A stretch of DNA of 64,000 nucleotides from NORP259 sp041398705 (GTDB lineage: Bacteria; Planctomycetota; UBA1135; GCA-002686595): NCBI GenBank assembly GCA_041398705.1, contig JAWKUI010000003.1, positions 62,001-126,000 of the forward strand. The letters run 5' to 3'. The translations under genes were made by a program, and so were the position numbers. Shown piece after piece: positions 25,918 to 31,864 of this stretch (positions within the stretch are counted from its first letter, which is position 1; every line of letters begins with the position of its first letter). A model generated the notes under the pieces. It had not been told where the DNA came from, ran no database searches, and worked only from the letters and a program-made list of their open reading frames with translations.

Positions 25918-26718
25918 ATGGATCTAAAAGACACAGTGCATCTGGTGACCGGGGGAAGCTCGGGAATTGGCAAGGCAACGGCGCAGCTCCTCGTCGAGAA
26001 GGGCGCGATGGTGGCGATCACCGGCCGCGATGCGGTCAAGCTGGAACGGGTCGCGGGGCAAATCGGTGCATTTGCCATCCAGGCCGACGTATCTAAGGAA
26101 GAGGACGTATTGCGCACCTACGACACGGTGCTCAAGGAGTTCGGCCGCCTCGATGGCTTGATCAACAATGCGGGCATCGGGGGAGGTTGGGCGGGGGTCG
26201 ATGAGCTCAACATGGACGCCATGCGTGCGGTCTACGACGTCAACGTCTTCGGTGCAGCAATGATGGGCTCCCGCGCCGCCCAGATCTTAAAGGAGCAGGC
26301 CAGCGGCTGCATCGTCAACATCGCATCGACCGCCGCCCTCAAGGGGTTTGCCAAGGGCACCATCTACGCCTCCTCCAAATGGGCCCTGCGCGGCATAACC
26401 CAATGCTGGCAGGCGGACCTGCGCCCCTTCAACGTGCGGGTCATCCTCATCAACCCTTCCGAAGTCGCCACCGCCTTCGGCGACCCCTCCCGCGTCGAAC
26501 GCGAAGCCGCCCCCAACAAACTGCGCAGCGAAGAGATCGCCCACGCCATCGTCACCGCCATGCAAATGGACCCCCGCGGCTTCATCCCCGAACTCGCCGT
26601 CTTCGCCACCAACTCCCTGGTAGGGCTAAATGTGTTACGTACGGAAGCGGGTTTAGTTGTCACGTTATTCGCCGTGTGTGGCTGTCGGAACGACAGCCGC
26701 ACGCGGCGAATAACGTGA
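25918..26718 (+). CDS. Short-chain dehydrogenase/reductase with its C-terminus replaced by a hairpin repeat
   Basis: A 266-residue classical SDR with GGAGG immediately before ATG 25918. The cofactor motif TGGSSGIG is at 11-18, NNAG at 83-86, catalytic Ser137, Tyr150 and Lys154 (YASSK). It is a 3-ketoacyl-ACP-reductase-like oxidoreductase; substrate unknown. Normal members of this group stop a few residues after the FATN at 229-232. Here the frame continues into the hairpin repeat at 26631, and about 28 residues (from 238 on, including the stop) are encoded by the repeat. The catalytic core is intact, so the enzyme may still work with an altered tail. Confidence 0.85.
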   Translation: MDLKDTVHLVTGGSSGIGKATAQLLVEKGAMVAITGRDAVKLERVAGQIGAFAIQADVSKEEDVLRTYDTVLKEFGRLDGLINNAGIGGGWAGVDELNMDAMRAVYDVNVFGAAMMGSRAAQILKEQASGCIVNIASTAALKGFAKGTIYASSKWALRGITQCWQADLRPFNVRVILINPSEVATAFGDPSRVEREAAPNKLRSEEIAHAIVTAMQMDPRGFIPELAVFATNSLVGLNVLRTEAGLVVTLFAVCGCRNDSRTRRIT

Positions 26719-26746
26719 CAACTTAAACCCGCTTCCGTGTAACACA
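26631..26746. repeat. RAYT-associated hairpin repeat, copy 1
   Basis: A 116-bp near-perfect palindrome. It begins TGTGTTACGTACGGAAGCGG and ends with the matching complement, and the two arms fold on a GAA loop in the middle (CTGTCG-GAA-CGACAG). The arms contain the core ACGGAAGCGGGTTT shared by all three copies and a second conserved block TGTCACGTTATTC. It lies directly after the stop of the HTH-like frame (26749) and inside the 3' end of the SDR gene. It could act as a strong structured RNA end for both convergent transcripts. Confidence 0.88.
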
Positions 26747-26748
26747 AT

Positions 26749-27135
26749 TCAGCCGCCGGCACGCCAACAGCGAAGTCCTTCCTTTGCGAGTAAGGCAACC
26801 CAATCCGCATAGGCGGGGTCGTTCAGAGTGGCCGCGCGGTGGTAGGCATATCGGCGTATCAGGGTTTGGCGCGAAGTGCTGAAGTGCTTGGCGAGTTCAT
26901 CAAAACCGATCCCACCGAGGTCTCTACCTAGCCCAACCAAGGCCATATCCCTGTAGCTGACTGTCCTGCCTCTTCCTTTTGGGTTGCTCTTGGGGGGGTG
27001 GTATGCGGCAAGTGCGGCCTGGATCATGGCGATGGGGAGCACAGGCAGGTTGGGTATGGTTCCATCCGCCAGACGCGCCTTTCGATGCATCCAGTCTTTC
27101 ATGTGGGTGTTGCTCGAGGCGACCAGGTTATTCAA
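26749..27135 (-). CDS. HTH-like small protein downstream of the RAYT transposase
   Basis: A frame of up to 128 residues with no good start: TTG at 27135 or ATG at 27102. It lies 46 bp after the transposase stop on the same strand and ends 3 bp before hairpin copy 1. Its second half resembles a helix-turn-helix (IGFDELAKHFSTSRQTLIRR), as in the C-terminal DNA-binding extensions some RAYT proteins carry. It may be a separate subunit, or the detached C-terminal domain of a once longer transposase: several stop codons separate the two frames. Its composition is protein-like, but expression is uncertain. Confidence 0.5.
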   Translation of the reverse strand: MNNLVASSNTHMKDWMHRKARLADGTIPNLPVLPIAMIQAALAAYHPPKSNPKGRGRTVSYRDMALVGLGRDLGGIGFDELAKHFSTSRQTLIRRYAYHRAATLNDPAYADWVALLAKEGLRCWRAGG

Positions 27136-27181
27136 AGGATCGGCCTGGCTAGGGGACTGATCCTACGATCTATCAATTCAA

Positions 27182-27745
27182 TCATGGGGCGGCAAGGGAT
27201 GGGAACGTTCGATAGTACCGGGCTGCAACTGAACCGGATTCTCCGCCTCGCTCATCCACTTCTGCGCGCACCCATGACCGGTTCAGCCACCTCGGGGTCC
27301 TTCCCCTGGCGAAATGCCACGCGCTGCCGTAGGGGTATTCATGGGGCAGTCTTGTTATGCCAGCCCCAAGCGGATTGGCGTCGATGTACTGCACAAGGGT
27401 TCGGCGATACCAAAGATCCTCCACCCGTTTCGAGTTGAACCTTCGACGTACCAAAGTGCCATCTCGTTTCCGTCTCCGGTTGAACCAGCGAGAATATGCC
27501 AATTGAATGCGGTGCATTGCTCCGGATAGATCTCCATTGCGGCTCCGGAGGAGCAGATGGAAATGGGTTCCCATGAGGCAATACACGCGTGAACCTTCGA
27601 TTTGGCCTCGGTGCACCGCCCAAGCCAACTGCGCCATGAAGTATCGAAAATCCTCCCTGCGCTCGAAGAATGTCCTTCTGGCGATGGCTCTGTTGTAGAC
27701 GTGGTGCCAGAGTCCTGGCTGGTCAATGCGGTTGGCACGGGGCAT
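27182..27745 (-). CDS. rayT: REP-associated tyrosine transposase (Y1, HUH family)
   Basis: A 187-residue IS200-like Y1 transposase of the RAYT type. ATG 27745 follows GGAGG with a 7-nt gap, so the start is firm. The N-terminal strand GLWHHVYNRA, the metal-binding HUH motif H61-F-H63 (CLMGTHFHLLL) and the catalytic Tyr84 in MHRIQLAYSRWFNRR are present. These are followed by the family-typical RDGTLVRRRFNSK and the helix with YIDANPLGAG. RAYTs nick single-stranded DNA at REP hairpins and mobilise them. All catalytic residues are intact, and hairpin copies lie 64 bp upstream and 436 bp downstream of the gene. Confidence 0.92.
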   Translation of the reverse strand: MPRANRIDQPGLWHHVYNRAIARRTFFERREDFRYFMAQLAWAVHRGQIEGSRVYCLMGTHFHLLLRSRNGDLSGAMHRIQLAYSRWFNRRRKRDGTLVRRRFNSKRVEDLWYRRTLVQYIDANPLGAGITRLPHEYPYGSAWHFARGRTPRWLNRSWVRAEVDERGGESGSVAARYYRTFPSLAAP

Positions 27746-27808
27746 TCCATTTCCTCCAGCCAAGAGACTCTCGGTCGGGATTGGGGTTGCATGCCATCTG
27801 GTCGAGTC

Positions 27809-27918
27809 GTTTACGTACGGAAGCGGGTTTGTTGCACGACGCACTTCGCGCGCTGCCGTCGTTCCGACGGCAGCACGCGGCGAATAACGCGACACTTAAA
27901 CCCGCTTCCGTACGTCAC
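27809..27918. repeat. RAYT-associated hairpin repeat, copy 2
   Basis: A 110-bp palindrome with central GCTGCCGTCG-TTC-CGACGGCAGC. The outer arms GTTTACGTACGGAAGCGGG and its complement match copy 1; the left inner arm has several mismatches to the right arm, so this copy has begun to decay. It ends 12 bp from the reconstructed apbE stop (27930) and lies 64 bp upstream of the transposase start, where it could also be the leader of the transposase mRNA. Confidence 0.85.
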
Positions 27919-27929
27919 ATTTCGACGCG

Positions 27930-28924
27930 CTACTTGGACTCCAGCGACTGTTTGGCTGGCTGCAGGGCGGGATGCGCAGTTTGCCTTCCATGTCCACGAG
28001 CAGGGCTTCGACACGGGGAAGCGATTGGATGATCTTCAAACCTTCCTCCGGGCCGAGAACGCACATCGCGGTGGCGAGGGCGTCGGCGATGGCGGCATCG
28101 GGGGCGATGACGGTGGCGCTGATGCAGCCGGTGGCGGGGCGGCGGTGCGGGGGTCGATGATGTGGTGGTAGCGTTTGCCGTCGAGTTCGAAGAAGCGTTC
28201 GTAGTCGCCGGAGGTCACCAGGCAGGTGTTGGCCACCGGGATCATGGCGAGGGGGGTGTCCAGTTTGCGGGGGTGTTTGATGGCGATGCGCCAGGGGTGC
28301 CCTTCTTGTCGCCGAGGGCTTTGAGGTCGCCGCCGGGCGTTTGACGAGGCAGCTGGATGCCGCGGTCCATGATGACCTTCATGGCTCGGTCGACGCCGTA
28401 ACCCTTGGCGATGCCGCCCAGGCCGATGCGGGTGCCGGCGGGAAGCAGGACGCGGGAGCCCTCGAGGTCCACTTGGACCTTGCGGTAGTCGATGAGCGGC
28501 AGGGCGGCGGCGATGTCTTCGTCGCTTGGGATGCGCGGGGGTTTGGCTTTGAAGTCCCAGAGTTTGCCAACGCTTGCGTAGGTCGGGTCGAAGGCGCCGC
28601 CGGTGAGTTCGGCCACGGCGAGGGAGCGTTCGATCAGCTCCGCCAGCTCGCGGGGGACCTGCACCCAGCCTTCACCCGCCTTGGCATTCAAGTCCATCAG
28701 CGGAGACGGGCGCCAATCGGTCATCAGGTCTTCGACCCGCTTGAGTTCGGCGACGGCGGCGTCGATGGCGGCTTCAGCGAGCTCCGAGTCGGCGTGGATG
28801 ACCTCGATGACGAGGTCCGTGCCCATGACGCCCAGCTCGCGGTGGTGCAGGGTCTCGGCGGGGGCGGCCTGGGGTACTGGAGATTGGGCAGCAGTACCAG
28901 GGTTGCGATTGTGAACATGATCAT
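27930..28924 (-). pseudogene. apbE: FAD:protein FMN transferase (ApbE), disrupted by several single-base indels
   Basis: Across three frames a complete ApbE can be rebuilt. The N-terminus is MIMFTIATLVLLP, then GTDLVIEVIHADSELAEAAI, the flavin-site motif RIGLGGIAKGYGVD, a broken NAGGD region, IPVANTCLVTSGDYERFFEL, HHIIDPRTG and a C-terminus near TAG 27930-27932. Frame changes are needed near 28871-28874, 28349, 28335-28342 (two extra bases within the NAGGD motif), 28294-28297, 28145 and 27966, mostly in G/C runs. No internal nonsense codons occur in the rebuilt frame, so decay is recent or the indels are sequencing errors. ApbE attaches FMN to Ser/Thr of exported proteins. It is the last gene of the DUF4266-DUF3570-thioredoxin operon and lies between hairpin copies 2 and 3. 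Confidence 0.8.
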
Positions 28925-28935
28925 GAGCCTTGGGA

Positions 28936-29060
28936 GCGGATATGTGTGACGTTACGGAAGCGGGTTTATTGTCACGTTATTGGACCGGGCTGGCGGAACG
29001 CCAGCCCCGGCCCGGAATAACGACATCTTAACTCCGCCTCCGTACGTAACACATATCCGC
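28936..29060. repeat. RAYT-associated hairpin repeat, copy 3
   Basis: A 125-bp palindrome, the longest of the three because the arms extend to GCGGATATGTGT and ACACATATCCGC. The centre is GGGCTGGCG-GAA-CGCCAGCCC, the same GAA loop as copy 1 but a different stem sequence, as expected if base pairing rather than sequence is conserved there. The shared core ACGGAAGCGGGTTTA is at 28954-28968. It lies between the thioredoxin-like gene and apbE and supplies the last codons of the thioredoxin-like frame. Confidence 0.88.
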
Positions 29061-29551
29061 CAGAGGTAGGGTTCCAGGGACGGCGGGAGTTCGTGGCCGC
29101 GGTAGACGACTTCGCGCTGCTTGTTGAGCACGATCACCGTCGGGGTGCCCGTGATCTGGAAGAGGCGGGTCAGGGACAGGTCGCGGTCGCGGACCTGGGG
29201 GTAGGTCAGGCCCAGCTCCAGGATCGTCTTCTGCAGGTGGGTGGCGTCCACGGAATCGTCCGGGCCCGACACGATGCCAGCGACCGAGAGCTGCTTGGAA
29301 TACTGACGGCTGGCGCGTTGCACGTGCGGGGCTTCCGCCACGCAGCTACCGCACCAGGATTGCCAGAAGACCAGCATCAGCGGCTTGTCGGCGTGTACGA
29401 GGTCCGACCATTCCTTGCCACCCTCCGCCGTGCTCGCCTCGAGGGTCGAGCGTACGACGGCGGGGGTCAGGGCCACGTCTTGGGCTTGTTTCCCGCCCGA
29501 TTGGCACGCGGCCAGGGCCAGGGTGGCGACGAGGGTGATGACACGTTTCAT
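28952..29551 (-). CDS. Thioredoxin-like lipoprotein with repeat-derived C-terminus
   Basis: A 199-residue frame. The lipobox LALAAC gives Cys16, so the protein is a lipoprotein facing outward. A thioredoxin fold follows with the redox motif C67-G-S-C70 (WQSWCGSC) and the cis-proline segment TGTPTVIVL (Pro137), as in TlpA/ResA-type proteins. ATG 29551 is two bases after the DUF3570 stop with GGAGG upstream. From about residue 164 the sequence is encoded by hairpin copy 3, so the native C-terminus is lost, though the catalytic core is complete. In its operon it probably reduces or delivers electrons to the Cys-bearing DUF4266 or DUF3570 partners; this is inference. Confidence 0.85.
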   Translation of the reverse strand: MKRVITLVATLALAACQSGGKQAQDVALTPAVVRSTLEASTAEGGKEWSDLVHADKPLMLVFWQSWCGSCVAEAPHVQRASRQYSKQLSVAGIVSGPDDSVDATHLQKTILELGLTYPQVRDRDLSLTRLFQITGTPTVIVLNKQREVVYRGHELPPSLEPYLWRICVTYGGGVKMSLFRAGAGVPPARSNNVTINPLP

Positions 29552-29553
29552 GA

Positions 29554-30777
29554 TCAGAAGCCCTCCTTCCAGCCGATACTGAAGAAGAGGTGGTCCAAGC
29601 CATCGGAGCGCGACAGGAAGTCCACGCCGAAGTCCCAGGTCGCCTGTTTGCCCCAACGCAGGTGGGTGCCGAACAGAGTCGAATCGAATTTCGCCAGTTC
29701 CGAGTCCTGGGTGCGTTCGTCGGGAAGGGGACCGGTGCCGGTGTAACTCGCCTGGTACGCATCCGCCGCCGACTGGTCGTAGTAGCGCATCCGCACGTCC
29801 CACAACATGCCGTTGTCGAACTGGCGGATGTACTTCGGCGTCACGTCGAACGCGGAGATACCCCAATCATCGTTGTAGATGCGCGCGCCAAGCTCGATGG
29901 CGCTCACGTCGTTCAGCGCATGGCGCACGGTGCCATACAGCGCGGTGCGCAGACGGTTGTCCGGCAGTTGTTCGTCGAACTCGACGCCCTGCACGTTGCC
30001 CACCAGGTTCGGGTTGGCCGCGTAGGACGGGTCGGTCTGCACGACCGAGTTGATCGGGCTTTCCAGGAAGCCGCTCTGGGCGGAGACGGTCAGGCCGAGT
30101 TCGCCGTGGGTGCTCGGGTTCACCACCTGATACCAGGACAGGGTGGCCGCGATCGAGGTGCGGTTGTCGGTGCCTTCGTCCACACCGCTCCAGCGGATCA
30201 GCTTGAGCTGGTCGAAGTAGGCGTTCAGGTTGGCGGACACGACCGCGTCGGCCGGTTCCAGGGTCTTGCTCAGACCGCCGCCCAGACCGACGGAGAAGTA
30301 GTCGTACTCGAAGCTGAACCCCGCGTGCCAGTTGGCGTTCAAGTCGGGCGCGAGCTTGTGACGGAACGAAGCGTCCAGACCCACGTAGTTGTCACCGCTG
30401 GCACCCGACTGCGCGTCGGTGTACGGAGCGGTGAAGGGTTGGATCTTGCTCAGGCGCTCGATCGACGCACTCGAAACGTGGTCGTAGGAGAGCTGGATGT
30501 GATAACCGAAGTCCTCGGTCGCCTGGAAGTCGTAGATCAGCACCGGTTCGATGACCGTGACCGACTCGTCGACAAAGGGGTTGCCCTCGCCCGGATCGTC
30601 CTTGTCATAGAAGCCCAGGCGCGCCGCCCAGTAGCCGCTGCCGGCTTCCCCGTGGGGGATGTTGGTCGGGGAGTTCAGGGCCGGACCGGTGGTTTCGCCC
30701 TCGCCGATCTGCGCGAGGCCCGGGGCGGCCAAGCCCAAGGCCATCAGGCACGGCAGCCAGAAGTTTCTCAGTAGCAT
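29554..30777 (-). CDS. DUF3570 family exported beta-barrel-like protein with flavinylation-type motifs
   Basis: A 407-residue protein with a signal peptide ending at about GLAQ (residue 23) and a beta-strand-rich body with alternating aromatic residues, as expected for an outer-membrane barrel (DUF3570). Start: ATG 30777 has GGAGG seven bases upstream and overlaps the DUF4266 stop by 10 bp; a TTG six bases earlier is less likely. Two segments match the ApbE FMN-attachment pattern Dxx(S/T)(G/S)A(S/T): DHVSSAS (99-105) and DAQSGAS (121-127). The C-terminal Phe (GWKEGF) fits an outer-membrane insertion signal. It sits in an operon with ApbE, so it may be an FMN-carrying protein. Confidence 0.85.
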   Translation of the reverse strand: MLLRNFWLPCLMALGLAAPGLAQIGEGETTGPALNSPTNIPHGEAGSGYWAARLGFYDKDDPGEGNPFVDESVTVIEPVLIYDFQATEDFGYHIQLSYDHVSSASIERLSKIQPFTAPYTDAQSGASGDNYVGLDASFRHKLAPDLNANWHAGFSFEYDYFSVGLGGGLSKTLEPADAVVSANLNAYFDQLKLIRWSGVDEGTDNRTSIAATLSWYQVVNPSTHGELGLTVSAQSGFLESPINSVVQTDPSYAANPNLVGNVQGVEFDEQLPDNRLRTALYGTVRHALNDVSAIELGARIYNDDWGISAFDVTPKYIRQFDNGMLWDVRMRYYDQSAADAYQASYTGTGPLPDERTQDSELAKFDSTLFGTHLRWGKQATWDFGVDFLSRSDGLDHLFFSIGWKEGF

Positions 30778-30983
30778 CCGCAACCTCCACCGGCCGAAGC
30801 ACCGATGCCACCCGCAGCTCCCTCGATCGAGTAGAAGGTCTTCTGCTCGAAGTGGGTCAGCGTGGGGTCTTGGGAGAGGTCCATGACGGGGGTGCCCAGG
30901 CGCCCCTTCTCATAGAACTCGACCGTGTTGCAGCTCGAGGCGAAGCCCAGCAGTGCCAGGGCCCAGATCAAACGTTGTTTCAT
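30768..30983 (-). CDS. DUF4266 small lipoprotein with C-terminal GGGCGCY
   Basis: A 71-residue lipoprotein: signal with lipobox FASSC (Cys18), a conserved middle (VEFYEKGRL ... MDLSQDPTL), and a Gly-rich tail ending GGGCGCY. This is the DUF4266 family, which to my knowledge recurs next to DUF3570, thioredoxin-like and ApbE genes. The two tail cysteines could form a disulfide, bind metal or be a substrate of the neighbouring thioredoxin-like lipoprotein. Start: ATG 30983, just before the hydrophobic stretch. It overlaps the DUF3570 gene and is the first gene of the operon, divergent from the response regulator gene. Confidence 0.88.
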   Translation of the reverse strand: MKQRLIWALALLGFASSCNTVEFYEKGRLGTPVMDLSQDPTLTHFEQKTFYSIEGAAGGIGASAGGGCGCY

Positions 30984-31117
30984 GGTCCGTGATGCGGGCG
31001 GCAATCGCCCATGATTCGCATTCTCGTCAAGTGTGCCCCCCCGGCCCCAGGGGGGAAAGCCTACAACGCGGTAATCCGCCCTTTTCAGGGAACCGGGAAG
31101 GGGAGCTTTCCGGGAGT

Positions 31118-31134
31118 CCGCCTTTACAAGGCGG
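31118..31134. promoter_or_regulatory. Inverted repeat upstream of the two-component system
   Basis: CCGCCTTTACAAGGCGG is a perfect 7-bp inverted repeat with a 3-nt spacer, ending 55 bp before the response regulator start and lying between two divergent operons. A second, imperfect hairpin lies at about 31092-31113. It could be the response regulator's own operator or an operator for the DUF4266 operon. No -35 box is evident. Confidence 0.35.
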
Positions 31135-31189
31135 CAATCACCCCCCGCAGCCGGGCATTCGAGCCGCGTTTAGCGGTAGGATGGCCCCC

Positions 31190-31864
31190 GTGAAGATTCT
31201 GATCGTCGACGATGACCCCAAGTTGCGGGGATTCCTGCGCAAGGGACTGGAGGAGCAGGGGTATTCCTGCATCGAAGCCGGTTCGGTGGCCGAAGCCAAG
31301 GGTTGCCTGACCCAGACCTTCGACCTCGTGCTGCTGGACGTGATGTTGCCCGACGGGGAGGGGTGGGAGATCCTGCGCCATCTGCGCGCGGAGGATTCCC
31401 AGACCCCGGCGATCTTCCTGACCGCCCGCAGCCTGGTCGACGAACGCATCCAGGGCCTCGAGATGGGCGCCGATGACTACGTCATCAAACCCTTCGAGTT
31501 CCGCGAGCTGCTGGCCCGCATCCAGGTGGTGCTGCGCCGCCGCACCGAGGGCGCGGTGCTGAATTGGGGCCAACTGCGGCTCGATTCCCTGGCGCAGAAA
31601 GTCGTGCATGGCGAACGAACCCTGGACCTGAGTCCAAAGGAGTTCTCCCTGCTGCGTTTCCTGATGAAAAAGGAAGGCCAGATCGCTTCCAAAACCGACT
31701 TGCTGCGCGAGGTATGGGGCATGGACTTCCACCCCGGCACCAACGTGGTGGAGGTGGGAGTGGCGCGCCTACGCAAGAAGCTGGATCTGAGCGGCCCGGA
31801 GCGCATCGAAACGGTGCCGGGTGAGGGCTACCGCATGGGGCCGCCGGCCGGGGAAGCGGATTGA
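31190..31864 (+). CDS. OmpR-family response regulator
   Basis: A 224-residue two-component regulator. The receiver domain has the acidic pair in KILIVDDD, the phospho-accepting Asp in LVLLDVMLPDGEG and the conserved Lys in DDYVIKPFE. A winged-helix effector follows (LSPKEFSLLRFLMKKEGQ and VVEVGVARLRKKL). Start: GTG 31190, giving the typical MKILIVDDDP; an ATG at 31181 lies inside the likely -10 box TAGGAT (31177-31182). The stop overlaps the kinase start by four bases (TTGA), so the pair is coupled. Confidence 0.92.
   Translation: MKILIVDDDPKLRGFLRKGLEEQGYSCIEAGSVAEAKGCLTQTFDLVLLDVMLPDGEGWEILRHLRAEDSQTPAIFLTARSLVDERIQGLEMGADDYVIKPFEFRELLARIQVVLRRRTEGAVLNWGQLRLDSLAQKVVHGERTLDLSPKEFSLLRFLMKKEGQIASKTDLLREVWGMDFHPGTNVVEVGVARLRKKLDLSGPERIETVPGEGYRMGPPAGEAD

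Larger units (their letters stand above)
26631..27918 (-). mobile_element. RAYT locus bracketed by hairpin repeats (REP/RAYT-type unit)
   Basis: The unit consists of hairpin copy 2 (27809-27918), the Y1 transposase gene (27182-27745), an HTH-like frame (26749-27135) and hairpin copy 1 (26631-26746). A single-copy tyrosine HUH transposase flanked by palindromes that also occur nearby without it is the hallmark of REP-associated tyrosine transposase systems. No inverted-repeat transposon ends or target duplications beyond the hairpins could be identified. Confidence 0.75.

Noticed and set aside
26631..29060. Three hairpins as a CRISPR array or attC sites
   Set aside because: Spacing is irregular (about 1 kb), units exceed 100 bp and are palindromic over their whole length, and no cas or integrase gene is present; a RAYT fits better.
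28936..29060. GCGGATATGTGT/ACACATATCCGC as a target site duplication of copy 3
   Set aside because: The two ends are inverted, not direct, copies, so they are part of the palindrome rather than a duplication.
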